From Mantis religiosa (Eukaryota > Arthropoda > Insecta > Mantodea > Mantidae): DNA of 64,000 nt. Every line of letters begins with the position of its first letter. Position 1 is the first letter of the stretch. The position numbers were made by a program, and so were the translations under genes. The notes beneath the pieces were generated by a model. The model was not told the origin of the DNA and ran no database searches. It saw only the letters and a program-made list of their open reading frames with translations. Positions 45,491 to 57,065 of the stretch are shown here, piece after piece. The stretch is from the NCBI GenBank assembly GCA_030765055.1, contig CM060952.1, positions 86,698,993 through 86,762,992 on the forward strand, given 5' to 3'.

Positions 45491-46600
45491 ACATTTATGA
45501 CCTCACGGAATAGCGATAGCACTTGAATATGTGATATATTCACATAACTTTTGCTACTCAGGAGCTTGTTTTATTATTCTTACTGATTTATAATTAAGCT
45601 AAACGTTCCGTTGAAATTTACATATTCCCTAGCGATTCACATGTAGAGCGTGTTGCTATGTGATGATGTTAAAATTACATGATGTTTGCATAACCTCGTA
45701 ACGAACAGGGGTTGCGACTTGCCATTTGAGAAAACTAGAAGCATTTGAGAATATAGAGAATAATACGAAGTAGTTTGATTCCACTGTATATTAACCAATA
45801 TATATCTTAAAATATATTAATATTAAATAAACGAATAATTAAATATATGTAATACATTAACTTATGTCAGAACACATAAATTGTGTCCATCAACCATGTC
45901 TACATGTTGTATTTGGTTTTTATCTATCTTTTACGGTTTACGAATTATCAATGTCATTTACAGAATATTTCCAGAAAATTCAATTCATACATCATATTTG
46001 GCACAAAATATCTTAAACATGTGAGGTTTTAATCAAAATCGTTAGAGCTATTTCTGAAATAATTAAAATGTTCGAAAAATGTTCCCATGGTTCATGACTA
46101 GGTGCGGGTATTTTCTTGAACTTTTTCGTGTTGCATACTCCGAAATTTGGTATTCTATCGACTTTTTGTTTTTGTGCTAAGCTTTTCTTTAAAAATGTTT
46201 TTGAATCAAGGGATTCATAAAAGCAGTGTCTTCAGTGAAATGTCGGTGTTTAATTTTTGGATAGAATGCAATACCTTCCGTATCTACTATGAAAATGGTA
46301 GAGATGGTAAAAAATAAATGTTTTGATTCTGTACACAGCTCAGAATAAAACATTTTGATCAATTTTTGAATTTTTTTGTGGATGACGTCATGAACTTGTG
46401 AATATGCTGCAGGAGAACCTGTAAATCTATTTACCTAAGACAAAGCAAGTTCTCATTACAACAGCAGAGAAATAAATGAACAGTATAGTTGATCAGAATG
46501 TACATTTCTTTACGGCCATATAGACGCTCTAAGGAAAGATAAAAATAGGGTCGTCTAATTGCACATTCTATAGAATAAAGGTATGAGCCTTGGATAACAC
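45491..46600. other. No supported gene; weak family G copy
   Basis: 46010-46290 carries reverse-strand family G words (CGAAATTTGGTATTCTATCG, GATAGAATGCAATACCTTCC). The rest is AT-rich. Confidence 0.4.
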
Positions 46601-46818
46601 TGTCACAATGGCGATCGCGCAAGTCCGCCGTGAGAGAGTAACACGCACTCAAGGTCAGCTTCTGGATGACCACACCAAGAGGAAGCAAGTTACCGTGAAA
46701 AATAAACACGCGTTCAAAATCAACTGATGTCAGGAAGCGAGTCGTATTATTACTACGCTAAAATATCTTCCACGACTGCCATTCCAATTTCATTAAGGTC
46801 TACCACACCAGTCAGATA

Positions 46819-48969
46819 TACAGGGAGTCCCACCCAACTCTGTGACCTCAAATATCTTCGAAACAAAACAAAATATGAGAATTCCAATTGGCCAGGAATT
46901 TACCTATGTCAGGGGCTCACACAATAAGAAGGCATGCACAATCCATAAAGGTAAACAAATAACACTTCCAACACAAAGTTGCGCTTTTTAAATAGAACAT
47001 GTATGTTTATTCTAACAAAATGACAGCTAGAGCTACAATTAGTGATAACACCTTGGTTTTGCTTTTCTAGACACATTTAATAGTGGTCTATAGCACTCAG
47101 AAACTTCATTGTTGTGCATTACAGCCGGCATGGAAAACGATCCACAAAGCACCAGTAGCGCCTTGTCCGATAAAACCGAGTCACTTCAACAGACGTTCTA
47201 AGTGCCCTCCGGTTGCATCAATACACTTTTGGAATCTGGTAACAAGAGAGTGTTGCACGGATTGCAGTGTTTCTACAGTTATTACCGCACACGCCGCAGT
47301 AATATGATGCTGCATATCTCTTCTGGCGTTGGCAGTTCTTGATACACTGTAACTTATACTGTGCCCCAGAGAAAATACTAAAAAAACCAACCTTATTTGG
47401 TCCCTTTCGCAAATGAATATATCCTAGAACCCTCCGTTCAATCTATCACCTAATACCCTCAGCCATTTTACCTTTATTGCAACGATGATTATTCTCAACA
47501 AATCATAAAGACATTGGAACATTCATCTTACTACATTTAACAGAATTAAACTGTAATCCTAAAATATCAAACATTTTTGTGCCACTCTAAAGGCGTCAGG
47601 TCTTGAGACCGAGCTGGACATGGCACAGAACCTGCCCGTCCTATCCACCTATTTGTAAACCTCGCATCCACAACGCCTTTGGAAAGTTGTACATAATATG
47701 CAGGACATCCTTTTGCTGGAACCACATTAATAGATGCGTTTCCAATCCCAAATCCTCCATGAGGAGGGGTAGAGTGTGTTGCGGAAATGATGCACATCGC
47801 TGTCCGTTCAATGTTCCCTGATAAAAATTGGGACCTAAAATACGGTTACCAATGATACCACACCAAACATTGACACTCCACTGCCATTGATGAGCAACTT
47901 GGCGAATCCAGTGGATATTTTGCACAGACCAGTAGTGCAGATTCACATGACCATGACATGACCATGATTCGTAAATGAAGCTTCGTCCGTAAACGTATTA
48001 CTTAGGAATGATAGTTTACCTTGCAACTGCTGAAGTGTAAAACGACAGAATACAATGCGAGTTTCAAAGTCATTCTCGTACAGTTCCTGGTGCTGTGAGA
48101 TATGCCTTTGCAAAATTCAGCTCACACTACTGCATCTCGTGCAATCTGTCACACACTCTCCTCAGGATTGTGTGCTACAACAGCCAGAACAGCAATTTCG
48201 TTTCCAGTGACAGTCGTTGTCTTTGTACGTTGTCTCTTTGTGGGAGTCATGCTCCCTGTTTCCCAGAGTTTCCTGCAGATGTTGGCATTGGTACGAGGCG
48301 AAGGAGACCGTCGATCTGGGTAGCGTTCAGTGTACAATGCAACAGCTGCAGTTGCATTTCTGCGACATTCGCCGTAAATTAAAATAATACCCAGGTTTTC
48401 TTTTTACGTTTAGGGCCGGCATATCGACTAGATGACGGCAACTGTTACACGCCACACGAAAACACGGTTTAATGTGTAAATATGGAAAACAATATCCGAA
48501 ACGTCATGAATTATGTTACAGTATGACAGCAGACCAGATCAGGAGACACTAGTACACTGAAGCTAGAACGTGCCGAGCTGATATGAGTTTGTTTACAGCA
48601 GGCTACTAGCTAGTGCAAGCAACCCCTGCCCTGAGCACAGAAGTACATGCGCTGTATTATGTCAGGAACGGTGGTGCCATTACCATCCTCTAACTGCCAT
48701 GTATTTCAGAATGTATGAGTTTCACAAACGTGAAGCCAAGTGCATCACTAACTATAGCTCTAGTTTTCATTTTGATACAATAAACATACATGTTCAATTT
48801 AAAATAACGCAACTTGGTGTTAAGTTTTATTTGTTTACCTTTATGGATCGTGCATACCTTCTCAATGTGTCAGCCCCTGACATATGTACATTCCTGGTCA
48901 ATTGTAATTTTCATATTTTGTTTCATTTTGAAGATATTTGTGGTCGCAGAATACCGTGGGGCACCTGCA
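46819..48969 (-). mobile_element. Mariner-like element I with about 240-bp inverted repeats
   Basis: TA flanks both sides (46817-46818 and 48970-48971). The left arm 46819-47065 and right arm 48727-48969 are inverted copies, sharing for example GGTAAACAAATAA, ATGTCAGGGGCT and GAACATGTATGTTTATT. Outer ends read TACAGGGAGTCCCACC and, inverted, TGCAGGTGCCCCACGG. The 2151-bp element carries a transposase pseudogene on the minus strand. Arms of about 240 bp are long for a mariner-like element. Confidence 0.88.
47180..48395 (-). pseudogene. Broken mariner-like DDE transposase of element I
   Basis: Minus-strand reading with frameshifts: LIYGECRRNATAAVALYTER and YPDRRSPSPRTNANICRKLW (helix-turn-helix side), VTGNEIAVLAVVAHNPEES, TFTDEASFTN (first catalytic D), VNLHYWSVQNIHWIRQVAHQ, WSVNVWCGIIGNRILGPNFY, LLMEDLGLETHLLMWFQQKD (the QQDG motif altered, second D displaced), RWIGRAGSVPCPARSQDLTP (the SPDLTP site). 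After about 170 bp of unmatched sequence the C-terminus AACAVITVETLQSVQHSLVT, RFQKCIDATGGHLERLLK and a stop complete it. Length and order fit a full transposase of about 350 residues, now inactivated. Confidence 0.85.
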
Positions 48970-49172
48970 TAAAAGCCCATGCAAGGCTGAGTGATCAGTG
49001 AGTAGTAGTGAGAGTGAATCAGTCAGCACCTCAGTGCCTCGAGGTGAGTATGGTGTTCCGTGATAAGGGGTCGGCAGGCCGTGGAACACTGCAGAAAGCA
49101 GTTAACGTATCAGTAAGTACCATTACTATTGAGGGTTCGCCGAGCTGTTGGAGCATTTTACATGTGAATATA

Positions 49173-49855
49173 TAGTGTGATCCATATAAACCTGAGCCAT
49201 TGCAATAGGCCATAACTTTTGAACCAATAATAGGACACACGTGCAACTTTGGGAGAATATAATACACAATTAGGAGATTACATTGCACTATTTAAATCTC
49301 AGAGAAAATGTTGGAAATGTCCTCCACCAGCATCTGTACATGTTTGCAGTCGTCTCTGCACTATTCTCTGAAGTTTTACGGAGATGATACCGAACTGAGA
49401 GAATGCTATTTCCAACAAGATGGAGCAACGTGCCATACATCTAATGACACCATGGAGCTTGTAACCAGCTTCTTTGATAATCAAATAATCTTAAAAAATA
49501 TCTGTGGACCACCAGATCCCCTGACCTAACGTAACCAGAGTTTTTCTTTTGGGGGTATCTAAAAATAGAGTGTACAAGAACAGCCCGCGGACAATTGATG
49601 TTCTTAAGCAATCTATTTGAACCGAAATAAGTAACATTGACGAGGATACTCTCCGTAAAACTTCAGAGAATATGGTGAGATAAGTGCAAACATATATAGA
49701 TGCTGGTGGAGGACACTTCCAACATTTTCTCTGAGATATAAATAATGTAATCTGCCAAGTGTGTATTATATTCTTCCAAAGCTGCACGTGTATCCTGTAA
49801 TTGGTCCAAAAGTTATGGCCTATTGAAATGGTTTAGATTTATATGTATCGCACTG
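49173..49855 (+). mobile_element. Mariner-like fold-back element J, TA-flanked
   Basis: TA at 49171-49172 and 49856-49857. The left arm 49173-49385 is an inverted copy of the right arm, about 49650-49855 (shared AGAGAAAATGTTGGAA, GTCCTCCACCAGCATCT, CAATAGGCCATAACTTTTG). Outer ends read TAGTGTGATCC and, inverted, CAGTGCGATAC. The right arm contains the transposase C-terminus, and the left arm carries the same coding inverted. The 683-bp element lacks the transposase 5' half. Same architecture as element M (2471-3523). Confidence 0.87.
49381..49737 (+). pseudogene. Transposase 3' half in element J
   Basis: DDTELRECYFQQDGATCHTS (second catalytic D in QQDGATCH), NDTMELVTSFFDNQIILKN, then TTRSPDLT (the SPDLTPxD site disrupted) and, after frame changes, VYKNSPRTID-like and NIDEDTLRKTSENMVR-like coding, ending with DAGGGHFQHFL and TGA. 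The first catalytic D and DNA-binding domain are absent. Related to, but distinct from, the transposases at 3190-2600 and 48395-47180. Confidence 0.8.
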
Positions 49856-50061
49856 TAGGAGTTATGTTGTGTAGCTCCGTGTTAGAGGTGGACCTGTATG
49901 TAGGTCAGAAGCAGAAAGGGTACGTGCTGCAGAGACTTCAAAGAACATTGTAGAGACGCTTTCTATTTGTATAAAAGAAATAATGATTGTACCTTAGCAA
50001 GAAATAACGATTTTGGTGGAAATAAATCAGTTTAGAGGTTAGCTGTTTGTTGTCTGTCACA

Positions 50062-50611
50062 AAGTCACGGCTGTCTGGACGAAGGATGAAGTATTACATC
50101 ATGGAGAATGAAATGTTACTAAGTATATATTAAAGGTAGCATGCTAGCAGAAATTCCTGCTAAATCTGTTGTATTAATGAAGCGCATGTATCAAGATTTA
50201 TTATATGAAACAGTATCACGGGCATGTTAAATTTTTTGTAATTTCTTTTTCAGTCTAATTAATTATAATTAAGTATAAGTCAAGAGCATAACGAGACCCT
50301 TATATGACGTTAATTAACGCTTGAGAGTAATGAAATGCTTGTTTAGTGTGATATATAAAAATTTTAAACTGTGTACAATAAAAATATCTGTTGTGTTGTC
50401 AGAGAAATAACTTTCCATCTGCGCCAGAGATATGAGTACTTAAGATATCTGGTATCTGAGCAATAAACGTCAAATATTTAACAAAAGTATTAGAAATGTT
50501 GACACTACCCCCTTCACTGTACAGGTCAGTAATTATTTTATTTGTTATACACAATTATGCAATATATGTGTGTGTGTGTATAAATTTATATGTAAACGAT
50601 GTTGTATGTAC
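50062..50611. other. No recognisable feature
   Basis: AT-rich. A short TGTGTGTGTG run at 50568-50579 only. Confidence 0.4.
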
Positions 50612-50618
50612 GAATGTA

Positions 50619-50867
50619 GTTTTTTTTTGTTGTTGTAATTTACGTCCTTCAACGTTAAGCCATATCGGACGATGAATGCAATGGCTGAAATGATGCTCAA
50701 ATGAGTCCGGGGTCCATAGAGCCTACAGTTACCCGACATTCGTCTTTCAGGATAAGGGAAAACCCCGGAAAAACCTTATCCAGGTAACTCACCCTGACCC
50801 AGATTTGAATTCGGGACCTCTTGAACGTGAGGCAGATACGCTACCACCACGCTACCGAGGCGGGCAT
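50619..50867 (-). mobile_element. SINE family A, full-length, target duplication
   Basis: Complete minus-strand copy: T-rich tail complement, AATTTACGTCCTTCAACG, ATATCGGACGATGAATGC, GGATAAGGGAAAACCCCGG, CCAGATTTGAATTCGGG and CACGCTACCGAGGCGGGC. The duplication GAATGTA lies at 50612-50618 and 50868-50874. Confidence 0.93.
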
Positions 50868-50874
50868 GAATGTA

Positions 50875-51866
50875 CTGTGAATAATGTTAAAAATGGCATA
50901 TTAGCTCTGGTTTAAGAAGTTAGCTGCCAAAGCTTTTACAGATTTTTATTTTACTTTTTTATTTTTATTTTTTACGTACAGGATGTTATAGTGCCTTGAT
51001 GTATCCACTGAAATAGTTAAGGATATGTATGACTGAAATGTTGAAATTCTAAACAAATCAAGGTACACCATAGATGTAACATGGTGTAAATACGATATAG
51101 CCCGAAGTTATTTCACTTTGATAGTTTATAAGTAATGGCCAAATTTATTTATTTTACGTCAGCAAAAAAGTCCCTTACGACAGAATAATTTAAATTCTGG
51201 TATATTATTTTAACAACAGATTCCCAGAAACTGCCTTAGGTTTCTCTATGTCTCAATAACTTTAGACTCTTGACATTTCTAAAGCTATGAATATGGCTAT
51301 TTTGCCCTTAAAGTTGAAAGTTTGGTGTTCTGAAATAAAGAAAGTGTAATTCAAGGCATCTGACAGTAAAACCTGCGGAAATTTCTACTCACTGTGTCTC
51401 TGTGAATGTTTGTTGCAAGATTTATTAGTCTAACACCAGCGACGCAAGAAGCATTTTAAATGAAGGAAAATACTGAAAATTTCAATAGCGAGAAAGCAAG
51501 GATAAAGAACTAGAATCTATGTCTAACACTAGCTTCTACGTAATTTTCAAAACCAAATAAAGCATTTAAAAGTGGTGCGGAAATGCTATCTAAGAATTCT
51601 TCGGATCCAGAAATGCTTACTCTATTTTTATAGACTAAAATCAGTAAAAGGTGGCTTATTTTTAAATGTTCATGACAATGTCGTAAATATCCTTAAAATG
51701 TCTACAAGATATGTAATGAACCTTAGTTATTCAATTGATAATAATGACTGTACATAATCCTTTTCATTTACAGTTGTTTGGTTAATATACATAACATACT
51801 AATAACTATAAATTGAGATCAGAAATACGTATCATTAATCACAGAAATTATCTTAAATTGCAATCT
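50875..51866. other. No recognisable feature
   Basis: AT-rich. No supported frame. Confidence 0.4.
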
Positions 51867-52081
51867 AATTTAAATATTCCAACGTTAAATCACTTCGGAA
51901 GATGATGACATTATGCTCAAAAGCGCGCAGTGTGCATAGAACTTAGAGTTACTGATATACCTCTTTCAGGATAAGGAAAACCCCCGGAAAAAGCTTTATC
52001 CAGATAATTCACCCTGTTCGAAATTCAAACTCGGGAACTGTTGAAGGTGAGACAGACACGCTACACACTACAGAGGCGGGC
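51867..52081 (-). mobile_element. SINE family A, diverged
   Basis: Reverse-strand copy: ATTCCAACGTTAAATCACTT, TTTCAGGATAAGGAAAACCC, GAAATTCAAACTCGGG (B-box complement) and CTACAGAGGCGGGC head. Scattered substitutions throughout. Confidence 0.85.
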
Positions 52082-52357
52082 AGAACGATGCAACGTTTTG
52101 CAAGAGTATACAATTTCATAACATGGTTTGACCTTAGGGTATAACTTGTTCTGTTAAAACCATTAAACCTACATTTAGTAATTGGTTCTTATAGAACCAT
52201 TTTATTCTATGCACGAAATTTTTATTGAAATTAGGTGTATACAGGATGTTTATTTAATTTTGATAATAAAATGTAATTCTGAATATAATTCAATTATTAC
52301 TGTATAGACGAATACTTTTCAAACGAAGTTTTGGTTAATATAGAATGCATTGTTATC

Positions 52358-53069
<712 letters not shown>

Positions 53070-53070
53070 A

Positions 53071-53713
53071 ATATGTTAACCCTTATGCTGAATTCCCTGA
53101 GAGAGGAGAGAGCTGGATTGAGGAGAGACAAAAGAATGGACAACATTTTATAATGTTGGTTAAATTAATGGAAAACTCAAATCAAGTAAACACTAAACCT
53201 ACAAAGGGTTATTTCTTAGAAACTGCATATTTTAAACATATTTTCAAATTTTGGCTGGTAAATTTCAGGTTTTGTCTGGTAGGTTCGTGGCGAGCCTAAC
53301 GTTTGTTAAGTCCTTGATAGGACTTGGAATCGTAGGTAAGGTAAGTTTTCGTTTTAGCCTTAGGCTGGGAGATGGCAAGGAGTTAGCTCTAATTTTGTAA
53401 TCTCCTCAACAGTTGTATCAATATTTACGTGTCCCGCTGCCCGCTGTGAATCACGTATTCCATTATATAAAATTCTAGAGAATGTATACCTAACTCAAGA
53501 TGGACATTTGGTATTTTAACCAAAATATAGGAACCGTTTTCGAAGAAATAAAATTTGATAACATTTTACCATCATCTAGTGCTCTGACTTGAGACACCAC
53601 ACTTAAATTTTCGGTGGCATTCATCCGACGATTCATTTTTACGTTTTCCATCAGTGCTTAATTATCGTAAAAATTCGATAGTCAGATTCTATATACATAT
53701 TTTGAGAACTCTT
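53071..53713. other. No recognisable feature
   Basis: AT-rich. Nothing identified. Confidence 0.4.
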
Positions 53714-53725
53714 TAAATAAAAGAG

Positions 53726-54511
53726 TGGAATGGATTGGAGGAGCTTCGGCAACTCGACCAGGCTGATGTTTTGTACCTATGCCCCAAGTGGGGCACCCCT
53801 GGGAGGGAGGATGAGGCGAGAGGAAACAGAGGGCAGTCGATCCATACCTTACCAGATAGAAACTCCCCGGCGGTTAGTTTTGGACTATCGTCATCCCACC
53901 TACCGTGGCCCCGAAACAGACACAAGGTTGGGTCGGAGACCGGATGCGCCTCCCAGAGCAAGGAATACTCCAGACAATCTTGCATAACTGCATCCCGACA
54001 GCCTCAAGCCACTAGACCGGCCCGCCGGAGGAGAAAATGTTCACTCAGACCATATCACCCCCATGCACCGCCGAGACACCCACCGACACTTCTACCCTGA
54101 AAGAAACCACCGGATGAGAGATATGAAATGATATTGGAGGTGACATTAAGGGACAGGAAATTTGGGAAGAACCCCGAAAAAAACCCATGGGTCAGGTAGG
54201 TCAACCACGGAAATCTAGCCTGCCTCCGTAGCGTAGATGGTAGCGTGTCTGCCTCTCGTTCAAGAGGTCCCGAGTTCGAATCTCGGTCAGGGTGAGTTAT
54301 CTGGATATGGTTTTTCCGGGGTTTTTCCTTATCCTTCCAGACGAATTTCGGATAACTCTAAGCTCCATGGACCCTGGACTCACCCAATTCATTCACCGTC
54401 CGATATGACTTTACGTTGGAGGACGTAAATTAAAAATAAAAAAAACGGAAATCTAACACGGACCTTTCGATTGCGGGCCACAGAATAAATTGCCTGAGGC
54501 ATCCCTCTCGG
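53726..54511 (-). mobile_element. GC-rich retroposon family K, split by a SINE
   Basis: A GC-rich block flanked by TAAATAAAAGAG (53714-53725) and TAAATAAAAAAG (54512-54523), 11 of 12 matching, though both are low-complexity. Removing the SINE A and its duplication leaves about 548 bp. On the minus strand the first 80 bp contain a weak B-box-like arm and match the fragment at 10335-10435 (CCATGGGTTTTTTC, GTGGCCCGCAATCG). The 85-121 codon frames on both strands have no recognised domain. Confidence 0.65.
54218..54444 (+). mobile_element. SINE family A, reference full-length copy
   Basis: The cleanest copy in the window. A perfect 11-bp duplication ACGGAAATCTA lies at 54207-54217 and 54445-54455. 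The head has an A-box region (CGTAGCGTAGATGGTAGCG) and B box (GAGTTCGAATCTCGG), typical of an RNA polymerase III tRNA-derived promoter. Then a roughly 150-bp body (GGTGAGTTATCTGGATATGG, ATAACTCTAAGCTCCATGG), the family end TTTACGTTGGAGGACGTAAA and an A-rich tail. It inserted into retroposon K. Confidence 0.95.
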
Positions 54512-54523
54512 TAAATAAAAAAG

Positions 54524-56184
54524 AAAAAGAGAAATTTTAGAAAAAGGCTTGTCAATGTCTATGAACATAACCCAGAAACAAACAGTCCCTTAACTGCCAA
54601 ACTTTGAAGGAAATCTTGCATTTCATACTGTTTGTTATTTATTAGAGCTAAATGTCTTAAATTTAGGATCAAAATAATTCCGAGCTTCGCTTATGTAATG
54701 GGCAGTTACATATATACAATTCACATAGGCCAGGTATTATGATTTTAGGTTTTCCTAGATCCGTAAGTCAATTCTGATATGTTTTTCTATACGAAATTAA
54801 TGTCCTTATTGTCCCTCTTTCTCTCTCTATTTTTTTTTCCTTTCATTCTACATGATTATGCACGGTAATATCCTACGGAAGTTGGTGTGCAGTGTATGCG
54901 CTGAAAGTGCTGTGAGAAACCAAGTAGTTTTTCTGACATTTAAACTGTGCATGCATAAAACGTTCCGTGCAGCAAGTGTACAGACATTGCAGGTAAAGTA
55001 ATGAAAATTTCGTTTTATAACCATTCTTGAAGACCTGGCAGTACTACTTCCTTCTATATATCACATATCTATATATCATATTAAAGCCAAAACGAATGTC
55101 TCTTCCATGTTTTTGCTTCATATCATGAACTTTAAATATGCCACAAAATTTAGGAATTTTATATCCCACGGCCATAGAACACGAATAAGATGTACACTTT
55201 GAATTAGAGAATTAACTTGACAGTTCAGTCATCTACTGCGTATGCTCGCGTCCTTTTTTACTGGTAGTTACTAAAGGTAAAGACATCTTGCTCCATCATA
55301 GCAATGAATAGCTTTGAGCGCAATTTATTCAGCCTGTAATATTAAGACAAATATTTTGAAGCAGCGGCCATTGGCTGAGCCGATCGTGTGAAAACCGGAG
55401 ATCAGTCGATCGACTGACCCTCTGAAGAGACAGAGACTGGGAGGCCTTTCTCACATAAACGCAACGAACGTCCTCGAGATGCGACCAGATGTTCCTGGAA
55501 GATGCTTTCCCCGTCTCCCCAGAACATTCGTGAACTCTATGTGTTATATGTAAGAAATTGTACTCACGAGTGACTTAACGAATAATTGTGCTTGGTTGTT
55601 GATATAATTTATCTGAGTTTAATGCTAAAACCACGGTGAATATCTGCAACACTTTGAACCTACAACGTCATAAAATGCCATTACCATAAATATCTGGAGC
55701 CCTCCGCTGAAGTACATTTTACGGTGAAACTGGAAAGAAGTCATTTAAATGTAACACATTTATTTATTTACTTTCTGCTTTTCACCCGTTTTCCCCGTAA
55801 CTAGTGAACGAGAGCTTGCGGATGTGAGAAAATTCACCAAAAGGCGGAAGACATTATAGTAGATTTCATTTACTTGTTTGTACATGTAACGGGCATGGCC
55901 CTCAAAGAAAACATCCCCTTTGAGCAAACCCAGCAACACAAGGCAGGCGTCGACAGTGCAATCAATCGACGTCTACAGCAATCACACACAGAATTTGTAG
56001 GTTAAGGAAAGTGACAGGAGGAGGAGCGACGTTTCCCTTTCAGGCGAACAAAAAGAGCAGAAATATTCAAAACTTGAATATATGCGAGCTCGAGAAAGTC
56101 AACATTCAAGCGAGAACGAGTGTGAAAACGAGAGTTTGGTGCCAAAAAAGAAGGAACTCCAAGAATGTACTGCACACGGGAACA
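54524..56184. other. No supported gene
   Basis: Includes a C/T-rich run (54815-54845) and a perfect 14-bp palindrome CAGTCGATCGACTG near 55404. The 61-codon frame at 56011-56196 lacks a domain. Confidence 0.4.
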
Positions 56185-56401
56185 TTTTTGTTTTAATTAA
56201 CGTCCTTGAACGTTAAGTCATATCGGACGATGAATGAAATTATCCTCAAATGAGTCCATGGTCCTTAGAGCTTAGAGTTACCTTACATTCATCTTTCAGG
56301 ATAAGGGAAAACCCGGAATAAACTTCACCCTACCCGAGATTCAAATTCGGGTCCTCTTGAATTTAAGGCAGACATGCCACCACCACTCTATAGAGGCGGG
56401 C
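56185..56401 (-). mobile_element. SINE family A, small internal deletions
   Basis: Reverse-strand copy: TTAACGTCCTTGAACGTTAA, ATATCGGACGATGAATGAAA, GGATAAGGGAAAACCCGG, CCGAGATTCAAATTCGGG and TATAGAGGCGGGC. A short deletion in the GTGAGTTATCTGG region. Confidence 0.88.
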
Positions 56402-56499
56402 GAAAGCAGTTTATTGTAATTTATAGGGAGATATTAATATTGTCATAGTATTACAAGGCCATTCAAGGTTTTAGTACACCTGAAAATATTTTTTCTGTG

Positions 56500-56720
56500 T
56501 GTAATTTGCGTCCTTCAGTGTTAAGTGATATCGGACGATGAATGAAATGATGGTCAAATGAGCCCAGCGTTCATAGAGCTTAGAGTTACGGACGTGCATC
56601 TTTCAGGATAAGGGAAAACCATGAGAAAACTTTATCCAGGTAATTGAACCTGTTTGAGATACTGACTCAGGACCTGTTGAACGTAAGCAGATACGATACT
56701 TCCGTGATTTAGAGGCAGGC
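56500..56720 (-). mobile_element. SINE family A
   Basis: Reverse-strand copy about 100 bp beyond the previous one and in the same orientation: TAATTTGCGTCCTTCAGTG, GATATCGGACGATGAATG, GGATAAGGGAAAACCATG and TTTAGAGGCAGGC. B-box complement diverged (TTTGAGATACTGACTCAGG). Confidence 0.85.
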
Positions 56721-57057
56721 ACAAATGGTTTTGTTGAAATTAATAGGTAAAAGTAATGTTTTGGCAATATTGTAAGTATATTAAGTCATCATTCAAAATA
56801 ACATTTCAAATATACTTTATAATCACAATAAAGAATTAAAATTAGTGAGAGTAAAATCAATAAAGAAGTGCTTGTTTTTAGAGCGGATGAAAGACGTGTT
56901 AAATATTCACTTTGTATTCACATGATCTATTCTACTGACAAATTATCATATATTAAGTATTTAAGTTCGGCACTTTGGTATTTGAGTATTTTGTTCCTTC
57001 ATTTACAATTATAGATCATATATTGCTGTTAGAAAACATTAATTGGATACTTAATAG
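56721..57057. other. No recognisable feature
   Basis: AT-rich spacer. Confidence 0.4.
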
Positions 57058-57065
57058 AGTGAATA

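Larger units (their letters stand above)
46601..50061 (+). mobile_element. LTR-like repeat family E, copy 4, split by two transposons
   Basis: Three pieces join in order. 46601-46818 starts TGTCACAATGGCGATCGCG, matching the starts of the other copies. 48970-49172 resumes with TATAAAAGCCCATGC and a GGTCGGCAGGCCGTGGAACA region matching 60580. 49856-50061 carries TAGGAGTTATGTTGTG, AAAGAAATAATGATTGTACC, GGTGGAAATAAATCAG and the CTGTCACA end. Element I (46819-48969) sits exactly in the TATA box and element J (49173-49855) in the downstream part. Removing both leaves about 630 bp, the size of other E copies. Confidence 0.82.

Noticed and set aside
48095..48382. 95-codon cysteine-rich plus-strand protein
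   Set aside because: Shadow of the transposase pseudogene on the other strand.
53730..54100. 121-codon GC-rich plus-strand protein
   Set aside because: The opposite strand is equally open, the segment is a retroposon (K), and no domain is visible.
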